Translations under genes and position numbers: made by a program
Assembly: GCF_000024345.1 (NCBI RefSeq)
Contig: NC_013729.1
Location: 124,001 to 188,000, forward strand
Reading direction: 5' to 3'
Length of the DNA stretch: 64,000 nucleotides
Source of the DNA: Kribbella flavida DSM 17836
GTDB taxonomy: Bacteria; Actinomycetota; Actinomycetes; Propionibacteriales; Kribbellaceae
In this document: piece by piece, positions 16,975-25,091 of the stretch
Position numbering within the stretch: position 1 is the first letter of the stretch
Layout: every line of letters starts with the position of its first letter
The notes under the pieces: generated by a model
What the model saw: the letters and a program-made list of their open reading frames with translations, nothing else
What the model was told of the DNA's origin: nothing
The model's database searches: none

Positions 16975-18213
16975 TCACCGGCGAAGGGCCTCTGTGCCCA
17001 CCACCCGGCCCAGCCGCTCGAGCCGCTGCTCCCACACCGCCCGGTACGCCGCCGCATCGGCACGCGACTTGTCCTGGAGGGTCAGCGTGAGCAAGGTCCC
17101 CCGCTGGTCCGGAGCCAGCTTCGCGCCGATCCGGTCCGGGTGGCCGCCGGGCTCGGACCACTCGACGTGCAGCGAGACCTCCGGGTTGCAGGTGACCACC
17201 GTGCCGGACCGCTCCACGTCGTCGTCCAGGCAGCGGGTGCTGAACACGCCGAAGTCGGTGTCGCTGAGCACCGTCGGGCCCAACCACTCGCCCAGCAGCT
17301 CCGGCCGGCTGAGCGCCGCCCAGACGGTCGCCGGTTCACACCCGAACCACCAGGTCAGCCCGAGCCCCGCTTCGTCGACGGACGCGCCGGTCAGCCGACC
17401 CGCGACCGAATCGCCCTCGGCCCGGCCGTCCCTGGTCCCGAGCTCGACGGTCTCGCCGCGGGCGGGCGCCTCGATCTGCCAGTCCTCGGTGTCCCGGTTG
17501 ACCTCGTCGAGGAACTCCGACAGCGGCGACTTCATCACCCCGTAGTCGTCGTAGTGCACCGGTACGGTGAGCTTCGGCCGCACCCGGCGCAGACAGTCGA
17601 GCCCCTCGCGCCCGTCCATCGTCACCGTGGAGAACAGCACCCGGGTGCCGCCGAGGTGCACGATCGCCGCGTCGATGTCCGGGTACCGGCTCCCGATCTC
17701 GTCCAGGTGGTCGCCGCTCAGCGTGTCACCCGAGATGTACAGCCGCCGCTGGACCTCGCCCTGCCGCCGGTGCACCAGCATCGACCCCATCACCGGCGGC
17801 AGCAGCGCGCGCATGAACCCGCGGGCGTGCGTGCCCGGCAACGCCTCGACCGTCAGCGACTCGTCGTCCCGGGTGAGCTCGAAGCTGCTCCACACCGGCA
17901 ACCCGGTCGTCGCGAACCCGTACTTCCGCAGCCGCTTCGCCGCCGGCTCCGTCGTCACCAGCGGCACCGCTCGATCCAGCTCACGCCGAGCCACCCGGTC
18001 GAAGTGGTCCCCGTGCAGGTGCGATAGAACTACTGCGTCCAGCACCGGCAGATTGGCCGGCACCACCGCCGGCTCGGTCAACCGCCGGCTCCACAGCCCT
18101 TTGCCCAGGTAAGCCCGCTGCCCCTTGTGCAGAAAGTTGGGATCCGTCAGCACGGTGAACGCCCCCAACCTGATCAAGGTCGTCGCCGTCCCCCCGAACG
18201 TGATGCTGTCCAT
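16975..18213 (-). CDS. MBL-fold hydrolase fused to a SRPBCC (AHSA1-like) domain
   Basis: This is a 412-residue fusion. Residues 1-255 form a metallo-beta-lactamase fold of the UlaG/YhfI-like group (ITFGGTATTLIRLGAFTVLTDP), with zinc ligands in SHLHGDHFD, Asp in SGDTLSGDH and His in VPVHYDDYG. Residues 285-405 form an AHSA1/SRPBCC hydrophobic-ligand domain (GLTWWFGCEPATVWAALSRPELLGEWLGP). Both domains look complete, so this is a true fusion and not two broken genes. The substrate is unknown. Joining a hydrolase to a lipid-binding type domain suggests a hydrophobic or lactone substrate, which is inference. Confidence 0.82.
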   Translation of the reverse strand: MDSITFGGTATTLIRLGAFTVLTDPNFLHKGQRAYLGKGLWSRRLTEPAVVPANLPVLDAVVLSHLHGDHFDRVARRELDRAVPLVTTEPAAKRLRKYGFATTGLPVWSSFELTRDDESLTVEALPGTHARGFMRALLPPVMGSMLVHRRQGEVQRRLYISGDTLSGDHLDEIGSRYPDIDAAIVHLGGTRVLFSTVTMDGREGLDCLRRVRPKLTVPVHYDDYGVMKSPLSEFLDEVNRDTEDWQIEAPARGETVELGTRDGRAEGDSVAGRLTGASVDEAGLGLTWWFGCEPATVWAALSRPELLGEWLGPTVLSDTDFGVFSTRCLDDDVERSGTVVTCNPEVSLHVEWSEPGGHPDRIGAKLAPDQRGTLLTLTLQDKSRADAAAYRAVWEQRLERLGRVVGTEALRR

Positions 18214-18286
18214 GGTGAGCTCCTGGTCCTCGCCACTGTGATGGCCGGAGGTACCCAGTCAGCCTGCCGTGAATCAGTCCGGAGTA

Positions 18287-20350
18287 CTACAAGGCCAGTT
18301 CGGGCTGGAGTTTCTTGGCGGGCCAGACGCGTTGGTTGCGGGCGGCGAGGGTGGAGGCGAGCAGGGCGGCGGCGAGCCAGCTGAGCAGGACGAGCAGGTC
18401 CGTGCCGAGGGAGAGACCGGGGCCGCCGTACATCAGGTGGCGGACGCCGTCGATGGCGTAGCTCATCGGCAGGACGTGGTGGAAGAAGTACAGCGGGGCC
18501 GGGATCGTCTGCCACGGGAACGTGCCGCCGGCGCTGACCAGCTGGATCACCATCAGGACCAGGCCGAGGAACTTGCCGACGGCCCCGAGCCACGCGGACA
18601 GCGCGTGCAGGATCGCGACGAAGGTCAGCGAGGTCAGCATCAGGAAACCGGCCGTCAGCCAGGGATGCGTGGTGTCGATGCCGAGGCCGAAGATCACCAC
18701 GGTGAAGACCAGCGCGGCCTGGATCGCGCCGAAGAGCGCCGGCGGCAGCCAGCCACCGAGAGCCACCCGGAACGGCGACTGCAGCGCCGCCAGACCGCGC
18801 GGGGACAGCGGCCGGACCAGCAGGAACAGCACGTACGCACCGATCCAGCAGGAGAGGCTGAGGAAGAACGGCGCCAGCCCGGCTCCGTAGCTGTCGGCCG
18901 TGGCCTGCGAGGTGTTCTGCAGGTCGACTGGCGCGCCGAGCGTCTCCGCGACGGCCTTGCGGGCCTCCGGCGACGGGTCCGGGATCTGCTTGGCGCCGTT
19001 GGTGAGCGCCGTGTTCAGCTCGGTCGCGCCGGTCTTCAACTTGCCGACGCCCCCGGCGAGGCTGTTCACCCCGGTGAGCAGTTGCCCCTGGCCGGTGACG
19101 GCCTGCCGCTCGCCGGTCGCCAACTGGGACGCGCCGGTCTGCAGCGTGCCCAGCCCGGTCTTCAGCTGCTTCGCGCCGGTGTTCAGCTGCGCAGCGCCGT
19201 TCGCGGCGGTGCTGATCCCGGACGTGAGAGCGGGCGTTGCCTTCGACAGGGCGGCGGCGCCGTTGGACACCTTGCGCGCCCCCGTCGCCAGCTCGTTGAG
19301 CTGCTTGGAGGTCGCCTGGATCTTCGTGTTGGCGGTGACGACCGGAGTCCGCAGCTTCGCGGTCTCGGCGAGCACCTGGTTGATCTGCGCCTGCGTGAAG
19401 CCCTGCTGCCTCAACCGGTCCGCCAGGCCTGCGTCCAGCTTGGTCAGGTCGGTCAGCAGCGTGCTGGACGCGGTCGCCACCTGCTGGCCCACCCCGGCGA
19501 TCTTCTCGTTGCCGTCAGCAACTTGATCCGCGCCGTTCGCGAGCGCCTTGGTCTGCGCGGGCAGTCCGGCCGTCTTCGCCTTCAAGGTCCCGAGTCCACT
19601 GCTCAGCCGGCCGGCGCCCGTCGCGAGCTCAGCGGCCCCCTTGCCGGCCTGGCTCACGCCGCTCGACAACTTCGTGGCCCCCGCGGACAGCTGCTTCTGC
19701 GCGGTGTAGAGCTGGTTCGCGCCGCTTTGCAGCTGGCCGACACCCTTGTTTGCCGAGGTCAGCCCGCTCTGGAGCTGCCCGGCGCCGGTCGCGGCTTTGG
19801 CGACCTGCCCGTGGATCGTGCTGAAGCCGGCCAGCAGCTTGCTCGCCGCCGTCTCGCTCACCTGCGCCGCGACCGTCTTGGTGACCTGCGCGACCACCTG
19901 GTTCGCGATCGTGTGGGCGAGGTAGTTGTTCGCGTCGTTCGTGGTCAGCTCGAGTGTCGCCTGCCGCGGCTCGAACTCCGCACTCGACGCCAGGTCCGCC
20001 GAGAACGTCTTCGGCAGCACCAGCGCGAACTCGTACCGCCCGTCGGCCACTCCCGCGTTCGCGTCGGCCCGGTCGACCCGGTGCCAGTCGAAGCTCTTCG
20101 ACCTGACCAACTCGTCGGCGACCTGCGGCCCGACCGCCAGCTTCTCGCCGGTGGACAAGGTGGTGCCGGTGTCCTCGACGACAACGGCCGTCGGCACCTT
20201 GCCGAGCCGCCCGTACGGGTCGTGGTTGGCGTAGAGGTAGAGCCCGCCGTACAGCATCGGGACGCAGAGCAGCGCGACCACCGCGAGCCTCGGCAACCGG
20301 CCGGAGGTCAGCCGGCGCAGCTCGCTCAGCGCCATCCGGATGGAGGTCAT
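18287..20350 (-). CDS. YhgE/Pip-family membrane protein
   Basis: This 687-residue protein has one membrane segment near residues 22-42 (RLAVVALLCVPMLYGGLYLYANHDPYG, the family hallmark) and five or six at the C-terminus from about residue 490. Between them lies a long external region with many GA-x-QL-x-x-GL-x-x-L-x-x-GA repeats predicted to form helical or coiled-coil structure. Relatives include the phage infection protein receptor of Lactococcus, B. subtilis YhgE and ABC-2-like exporters. It overlaps the upstream ATPase-like gene by ATGA, and both lie behind a divergently encoded TetR regulator, so it is probably the membrane half of an efflux or surface complex. The substrate is unknown. 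Confidence 0.85.
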   Translation of the reverse strand: MTSIRMALSELRRLTSGRLPRLAVVALLCVPMLYGGLYLYANHDPYGRLGKVPTAVVVEDTGTTLSTGEKLAVGPQVADELVRSKSFDWHRVDRADANAGVADGRYEFALVLPKTFSADLASSAEFEPRQATLELTTNDANNYLAHTIANQVVAQVTKTVAAQVSETAASKLLAGFSTIHGQVAKAATGAGQLQSGLTSANKGVGQLQSGANQLYTAQKQLSAGATKLSSGVSQAGKGAAELATGAGRLSSGLGTLKAKTAGLPAQTKALANGADQVADGNEKIAGVGQQVATASSTLLTDLTKLDAGLADRLRQQGFTQAQINQVLAETAKLRTPVVTANTKIQATSKQLNELATGARKVSNGAAALSKATPALTSGISTAANGAAQLNTGAKQLKTGLGTLQTGASQLATGERQAVTGQGQLLTGVNSLAGGVGKLKTGATELNTALTNGAKQIPDPSPEARKAVAETLGAPVDLQNTSQATADSYGAGLAPFFLSLSCWIGAYVLFLLVRPLSPRGLAALQSPFRVALGGWLPPALFGAIQAALVFTVVIFGLGIDTTHPWLTAGFLMLTSLTFVAILHALSAWLGAVGKFLGLVLMVIQLVSAGGTFPWQTIPAPLYFFHHVLPMSYAIDGVRHLMYGGPGLSLGTDLLVLLSWLAAALLASTLAARNQRVWPAKKLQPELAL

Positions 20351-21039
20351 GCGTCGTCCTCTGCTTCCTCGGAGTCATTGCCGCCGTCGGCGGGCGCAGC
20401 CTCGACCTTCACCGGCTCGGGCTGGTCGACCGCGCCCATCCGCGCCGCCGGTACGCCGAGCAGCCGCGCCGACGCCTCCGCGCACGTCACGATCACGCCG
20501 TGACCGCGCGCAGCCAGCTCGCGTCCGACGCCGTACCAGCCCTGCGGATCCCCGCCGAACCGGTCGGGCATCGTCAGGATCACGACGGCCACGTCCGGCC
20601 GCGCGGCCGTCAACTCGGCCAGCAACCGCGTCCGTACGTCGACCGGCAGGTGCTCGAACCGCTTGCCGGCGTGCTCGGCGGCGCCGTGCTTGTCGAGCCA
20701 GGCCTGCACCGCCTTCGCCCCGGCCTTGCGCCCGGCGATCGCCAGCTCCTCGCCGACCACCGACCGCACGGGCAGCGCGTCGTCCGGCTCGGTGACGCCC
20801 TGTGCGTCGACGACGGCCACCCGGCGGCGCAGTACGGCGGGGTCGTTCCTGCCGTCGAGCTTCACCTCACCTCCGTCCGGCATCAGCCGGCCGGAGAGGG
20901 CCAGCGAGGCCGCGACGTGGCCCGGGCCGGGATAACCGGTCAGCAGGACGAGTTCGTGGTCGCGCACGTCGACCGACGTGGCGTCCAGCAGCGGCGCGTG
21001 CGGACCGCGCACGCCGATCGCGTAGGCCCTCAGCTGCAT
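20347..21039 (-). CDS. Degenerate ABC ATPase-like partner of the YhgE/Pip protein
   Basis: This 230-residue protein has the start of an ABC ATPase (LLDATSVDVRDHELVLLTGYPGPGHVAASLALSGRLMPDGGEVKLDGR), but the P-loop reads GYPGPGHVA instead of GxxGxGKS/T. The Walker B region (PDVAVVILTMPD) lacks the acidic pair, and no LSGGQ is present. It therefore probably cannot hydrolyse ATP. Translation is coupled to the YhgE/Pip gene by a four-base overlap. The acidic tail (GGNDSEEAEDDA) is unusual. It may be a pseudo-ATPase or adaptor for the membrane protein. Confidence 0.6.
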   Translation of the reverse strand: MQLRAYAIGVRGPHAPLLDATSVDVRDHELVLLTGYPGPGHVAASLALSGRLMPDGGEVKLDGRNDPAVLRRRVAVVDAQGVTEPDDALPVRSVVGEELAIAGRKAGAKAVQAWLDKHGAAEHAGKRFEHLPVDVRTRLLAELTAARPDVAVVILTMPDRFGGDPQGWYGVGRELAARGHGVIVTCAEASARLLGVPAARMGAVDQPEPVKVEAAPADGGNDSEEAEDDA

Positions 21040-21060
21040 GACAGTTCCCCGATTCCGATC

Positions 21061-21125
21061 TGGAGCGTTCCGCAGGTGGAGCGTTCCGGACTCAATACAG
21101 TTGTGTATCCAATACAGAACTGTAT
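21061..21125. promoter_or_regulatory. Divergent TetR control region with tandem ATACAG palindromes
   Basis: Two operator-like boxes lie between the ATPase-like gene (minus) and tetR (plus). ATACAGTTGTGTAT (21095-21108) has one mismatch and ATACAGAACTGTAT (21112-21125) is a perfect 6-2-6 palindrome; their centres are 17 bp apart. A separate 12-bp direct repeat TGGAGCGTTCCG occurs at 21061-21072 and 21077-21088, nearer the ATPase-like gene. The arrangement fits autoregulation and repression of the YhgE/Pip operon by the adjacent TetR protein. Confidence 0.7.
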
Positions 21126-21134
21126 CCTAAGGCC

Positions 21135-21740
21135 ATGCCACTGCCCAAGCGCCGCCGCTCCGCCACGCGGGCCCGTCTGCTGGAAGGTGCTCTGGAGGTC
21201 TTCGCCGAACGCGGCTTCCACGGTGCCTCGGTGGAGGACATCTGCGACCGGGCCGGCTTCACCCGCGGCGCCTTCTACTCGAACTTCGGCTCCAAGGACG
21301 AGCTGGTACTGGCACTCTTCGAGGCGACCACCGACCGCCTGCTGGAGCAGATCGCCGCGCTGCTGCCCGACCTGGCGAACCAGCCCGGCACCCTGCTGGA
21401 CGCTGTGCTCGGCCTGCTCGACGACGCCGCGCCGGACCAGCGGCAGTGGCACCTGATCTCCACCGAGTTCACGCTGCACGCCCTGCGCAACCCCGCAGCC
21501 GCCGAGGCGCTGGTGCGGCAGCGGACGGTGTTCCGTCAGCGGCTGACCGAGCTGGTCGAGGAGATCAGCCGGACCAGCGGGCTACGGCTGAGCGTGCCGG
21601 CCGAGCAGTTCGTCCGACTGGTGACGGCGTTGCACGAGGGCGCGCGGGCGCAGACGCTGCTGGAGCCCGAGGAGGTCCCGGCGGGCTCGCTGGAGCACAC
21701 CTTCCTCCCGATGGTGCTGGACGCGATCAGCCGACGTTGA
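21135..21740 (+). CDS. TetR-family regulator of the YhgE/Pip operon
   Basis: This 201-residue protein has a typical N-terminal TetR HTH: TRARLLEGALEVFAERGFHGASVEDICDRAGFTRGAFYSNFGSKDEL at residues 8-56. A ligand-binding region of unknown specificity follows. The ATG at 21135 lies just after two palindromic boxes. The divergent YhgE/Pip operon is the obvious target. The 3' end overlaps the convergent sulfite-oxidase-like gene by 14 bp. Confidence 0.85.
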   Translation: MPLPKRRRSATRARLLEGALEVFAERGFHGASVEDICDRAGFTRGAFYSNFGSKDELVLALFEATTDRLLEQIAALLPDLANQPGTLLDAVLGLLDDAAPDQRQWHLISTEFTLHALRNPAAAEALVRQRTVFRQRLTELVEEISRTSGLRLSVPAEQFVRLVTALHEGARAQTLLEPEEVPAGSLEHTFLPMVLDAISRR

Positions 21741-23307
21741 CGTCCACGCTGTGCAGGCCGGTCGAGCCGTTCGGCGCGGGCGGGGCCTGGGCCTCGACCT
21801 GGGGATTGCCCTGAGCATCGAACGCGCGGACCTGCAGCACGTGGTTGCCGCGGGTCGCGTTCCAGCTCCAGTGCCACTGCCGCCAGGTGTCGGTCGACGG
21901 GTCAGCGGCCAGCGTCGCCTCCTGCCAGGCGCCGCCGTCCACCCGTACCTCGACCCTCGAGACGCCGACGTGCTGGTCCCAGGCGACGCCGGCGACCGTG
22001 ACCTGGCCGGCCGGCGCCTTGGACCGCGGTACGTCGATCCGCGAGGACAGCTTGATCGGTCCGAGCTCGGACCAGCCGCGCGGCGTCCAGTACGCCTCGA
22101 ACCGGTCGAACCGGCTGACCTCGATGTCGGTCAGCCACTTCGTCGCCGACACGTAGCCGTACAGACCCGGTACGACGATCCGGACCGGGAAGCCGTGCTC
22201 CAGCGGCAACGGCTGGCCGTTCATCGCGAACGCGAGCATCGACTGCCGGTCGTCCAGCAGCGTGCTCAGCGGCGTACCGGCGGTGAAGCCGTCCTTCGAG
22301 GTGGACAGGATCGCGTCGGCGTTCCCGGCCGGTCGGGCCTCCGCCAGCAGGTCCTTGAGCAGCACGCCGGACCAGAGCGCGTTGCCGACCAGGTCGCCGC
22401 CGACCTCGTTGCTCACGCAGGTCAGCGTCACCCACTGGTGCACGACCGGCCGCTCGAGCAGGTCGTCGAAGGTCAGCTCGAGCTCGCGGCCGACCAGGCC
22501 GTGGATCCGCAACCGCCAGTCCGACGGCATGATCAACGGCACCGACAGCGCGGTGTCGATCCGGTAGAACTCGTCGTTCGGCGTCACCCACGGCGCCGCA
22601 CCCGGAGCCTGTACGCCGGCCGGCGGGTCCGTGCTCGGCGGCAACGGCAGGCTCAGGCCCTCGCGGGCCTCGGCGACGGCGGCCCGGCGGCCACCGACAA
22701 CCTTGCCGAGGGCACCTATCGCGATCGTGCCGAGGGTGACCCCCGCGGACAGCTGGAGAAACCCGCGCCGGCTGACGCCGTCGTCGGGATCGGTGCGCAG
22801 GCCGGCCAGCCGCCGGGAGAACAGGCGGAGCAGCAGAAGCGCCGCGAGCCCGGCCACCAGCGAGGGTACGAAGCCGGTCTGACCGGAGTCGGGCCGAGTC
22901 GCGGCCGCAAGGACGGCGATGCCGGCGAGTACGACGACCACGGCGGCGCCGGCCCAGTAGCGGCGGACGGCGAGCAGGCCGCCGACCGCGGCGAGCGCGA
23001 GCAGCACGATCAGAATGCCGGCCCGGAGCGCGGTCTTGTCGTGCACGCCGAACAGCGAGATCGCCAGGTCCTTGAGCCACGGCGGCACCCGGTCGATGAA
23101 GGCGGAGCCGATCGCGACCACCGGCGTCTGCCGGGTGCCGAGAAGTGCCGCGGCGACGCTGCCCGCGGCCAGTCCGGCCAGCGCGGCGAGCACCCCGCCG
23201 AGGGCGGCCCGGAGCACCAGCCCGGTCCGTCGCCGCGGGGAGCTGTCGGTGGAACCTGCGCCCGGGGCGTCGAGGGGGCGATCGGTCGGGGCGTGGGGCT
23301 GGTTCAC
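21727..23307 (-). CDS. Membrane-anchored molybdopterin-dependent (sulfite oxidase-like) oxidoreductase
   Basis: This 526-residue protein has about five membrane segments in residues 28-165, then a twin-arginine-like motif SRRGFLQLSAGVTLGTIAIGALGKV near 178. A sulfite-oxidase Mo-cofactor domain follows (TPNDEFYRIDTALSVP; Cys in LTCVSNEVGGDLVGNALWSG binds Mo). A C-terminal Mo-co dimerisation domain (VTVAGVAWDQHVGVSRVEVRVDGGAW) completes it. No haem domain is visible. The catalytic domain should face outside. The true substrate may be sulfite, sulfoxide or another oxyanion; related actinobacterial proteins are uncharacterised. It is transcribed alone, toward tetR. Confidence 0.85.
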   Translation of the reverse strand: MNQPHAPTDRPLDAPGAGSTDSSPRRRTGLVLRAALGGVLAALAGLAAGSVAAALLGTRQTPVVAIGSAFIDRVPPWLKDLAISLFGVHDKTALRAGILIVLLALAAVGGLLAVRRYWAGAAVVVVLAGIAVLAAATRPDSGQTGFVPSLVAGLAALLLLRLFSRRLAGLRTDPDDGVSRRGFLQLSAGVTLGTIAIGALGKVVGGRRAAVAEAREGLSLPLPPSTDPPAGVQAPGAAPWVTPNDEFYRIDTALSVPLIMPSDWRLRIHGLVGRELELTFDDLLERPVVHQWVTLTCVSNEVGGDLVGNALWSGVLLKDLLAEARPAGNADAILSTSKDGFTAGTPLSTLLDDRQSMLAFAMNGQPLPLEHGFPVRIVVPGLYGYVSATKWLTDIEVSRFDRFEAYWTPRGWSELGPIKLSSRIDVPRSKAPAGQVTVAGVAWDQHVGVSRVEVRVDGGAWQEATLAADPSTDTWRQWHWSWNATRGNHVLQVRAFDAQGNPQVEAQAPPAPNGSTGLHSVDVNVG

Positions 23308-23326
23308 AGCTCAACCATCCCGCTCG

Positions 23327-23354
23327 GTGGCGCCCGGCACCAGCCGGGCGCCAC
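23327..23354 (-). terminator. Hairpin terminator between the marR and oxidoreductase genes
   Basis: A perfect 12-bp stem (GTGGCGCCCGGC / GCCGGGCGCCAC) with loop ACCA lies between the stop of the MarR gene (minus strand, 23425) and the start of the oxidoreductase gene at 23307, so the two genes are probably separate units. Confidence 0.65.
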
Positions 23355-23424
23355 ATCCGTTAGGAGCGGGTAATACGGGTCGTGCGGCCGGTGCCCACCC
23401 CACGGGCGGACCCGGCCACGAGGG

Positions 23425-23976
23425 TCAGATCCGGTCGGAGGTGATGGGGCCGAGGCCGGGCCGGCCGTTCGGCCAGCGACGGGCGTTGTCCCGGACCCGG
23501 CGGAGCTTGCCGAGCACGAGGTCGCGCTCGTCGGCCAGCTGGGACGTCCACAGGCTGTCGATCTCCAGGAGGTGGTCGGGCAGCGCTTCGCGCAGCCGCC
23601 GCTTGCCCTCCTCCGTGAGAACCGCGAACGACCCGCGGGCGTCGTCGGGACAGGGCTCCCGACGCACCAGGCCGAGGTTCTCGGCACGGTCGACCAGCCG
23701 GGTGATGCCGCCGGTGGTGACGGTCAGCTCCCGGGCGAGTGAGGTGAGACGCTGCTTCTCCCCGTGGCTGCGGGCAAGCCGCAGCAACAGTTCGAACATT
23801 GCCATTTGCAGACCACTGCGCTTCAGGGAATGGCGCATCAGGTGATCGAGTTCGGCTGCCGCTTCGCGCAGCAGGCCGTACGCGGTGATCACGTCGTTGT
23901 CCCAGGGTTCGGTGACGTGAGTGGGTTCTGCATCGGCGAGCGCTAGGGGCGAGCTAAGCGTAGGCGCGATGGTCAT
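23425..23976 (-). CDS. MarR-family transcriptional regulator
   Basis: This 183-residue protein has a long N-terminal helix (ITAYGLLREAAAELDHLMRHSLKRSGLQMAMFELLLRLARS) followed by the winged helix (LTSLARELTVTTGGITRLVDRAENLGLVRREPCPDDARGSFAVLTEEGKRRL). It matches the MarR family in length and pattern. No obvious partner gene lies next to it, so the target is unknown. The C-terminal 25 residues (RRWPNGRPGLGPITSDRI) are an extra tail. The start ATG 23976 is the only good option in frame. Confidence 0.85.
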   Translation of the reverse strand: MTIAPTLSSPLALADAEPTHVTEPWDNDVITAYGLLREAAAELDHLMRHSLKRSGLQMAMFELLLRLARSHGEKQRLTSLARELTVTTGGITRLVDRAENLGLVRREPCPDDARGSFAVLTEEGKRRLREALPDHLLEIDSLWTSQLADERDLVLGKLRRVRDNARRWPNGRPGLGPITSDRI

Positions 23977-24143
23977 GCGCGGACTCTATTAGCTGACCCG
24001 ATCACTTCGCTACACGGGGTGACTTATCGGCTACAGGTCGAGACACGATCGATGGAAAACCGAGCGTGACCTTCGAGACCCTGCGGCGTAGCGTCCGTCG
24101 CCTGTGGATAACTTCCGCGGCGGTCGATCGATCTTTGCCAGCC

Positions 24144-24158
24144 TAGAACTTCGTTCTA
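24144..24158. promoter_or_regulatory. 15-bp inverted repeat upstream of the TrbL-like operon
   Basis: TAGAAC-TTC-GTTCTA is a perfect 6-3-6 inverted repeat 21 bp before ATG 24180. It is a plausible operator for the two-gene unit. It resembles a GAAC/GTTC SOS box but has three, not four, central bases. Confidence 0.4.
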
Positions 24159-24179
24159 CCGGCATCGATCGGGGGTCCC

Positions 24180-25091
24180 ATGACCGACCAGGAAACCAGC
24201 CCGGAAGCCACCTCACCGTACGGCCGAGGCTTCGTCGCCGCCTGCCTCGTGCTCGGCGCGATCCTGCTCTGCGGCGGCGCCCTCGTCGTCACCGACCTCG
24301 CCACCTCGCCCGGTACGCCGGCTGCGGGAAGCGACGCGGCCGGCGCCGAGCCTGGCGACGGGAGGGCCGATGCCACCGGCTGGCCGGCCGATCCGGCCGA
24401 CGGCCGCGCCGATGATCCGGCTGCGCAAGGCGACTCCGGCACCGCGGACCCCGGCTCGACCGGCGTGAACGCCGCCCGGCCGGCAAGCCCGGACCCGGCG
24501 GCGTCCGATCCAGCGTCCGCGAATTCTTCCGGTGCGGGCGATCCCGGGCGGAGCGCGTGTGGGCTGGCCGACGGCGATCAAGTGGTGCCGACGGAGGCGC
24601 CGGCCGTGGACGGGTGGGAGGTGAGCCGCCGCGTTGTCGTGCCGCGCTCCGCCGCCCACGGGCCGGCCGAGGTCGATCCAGACGGCTTCCGCCGCTGCTT
24701 CGCGCACTCGCCGACCGGTGCGTTGTTCGCGGCGTACAACGCGGTCGCCGCGGTCGGCGACCAGCGGCAGGCCGTGCCCACCGCCGGCAAGCTGATGCTG
24801 CCCGGCCCGGACACCGACAGCCTGCTGCGCGAGCTGCGCAAGCAGCGCCCGTCCAGCTCCCGCGACGAAGCCACCCAACTGGCCGGCTTCCGCATCCTCG
24901 ACGCCACCCGGGACCGCGTCACCGTCCTGCTCGCGCTGCCGGTTCAGTCGGAGTACATGAGCGCCAACCTCACGCTGGTCTGGCACCGCGGGGACTGGCG
25001 CGTGGTTCCGCCCCGTCCCGGCCGGCCGTTCGGCGCCCCGTTCGCCCAGCACCGCGATCTCGACGACTTCGTCACCTGGAGGGGGATCTGA
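24180..25091 (+). CDS. Membrane-anchored conserved protein, partner of a TrbL/VirB6-like protein
   Basis: This 303-residue protein has one membrane segment at residues 18-42 (RGFVAACLVLGAILLCGGALVVTDLA). A low-complexity Ala/Pro/Gly/Asp-rich linker follows to about residue 120 (GRADDPAAQGDSGTADPGST), then a folded C-terminal domain (VPTEAPAVDGWEVSRRVVVPRS, FRRCFAHSPTGALFAAYNAVAAV, LVWHRGDWRVVPP). That domain recalls proteins near conjugation-type genes on actinobacterial plasmids and chromosomes, but I cannot name its activity. The next gene starts inside its stop codon (TGATG), so both are co-translated. Confidence 0.6.
   Translation: MTDQETSPEATSPYGRGFVAACLVLGAILLCGGALVVTDLATSPGTPAAGSDAAGAEPGDGRADATGWPADPADGRADDPAAQGDSGTADPGSTGVNAARPASPDPAASDPASANSSGAGDPGRSACGLADGDQVVPTEAPAVDGWEVSRRVVVPRSAAHGPAEVDPDGFRRCFAHSPTGALFAAYNAVAAVGDQRQAVPTAGKLMLPGPDTDSLLRELRKQRPSSSRDEATQLAGFRILDATRDRVTVLLALPVQSEYMSANLTLVWHRGDWRVVPPRPGRPFGAPFAQHRDLDDFVTWRGI

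Noticed and set aside
24147..24156. GAAC...GTTC as a LexA/SOS box upstream of the TrbL-like operon
   Set aside because: The spacing between half-sites is three bases, whereas the actinobacterial/Bacillus SOS box has four. I kept it only as a generic inverted repeat.
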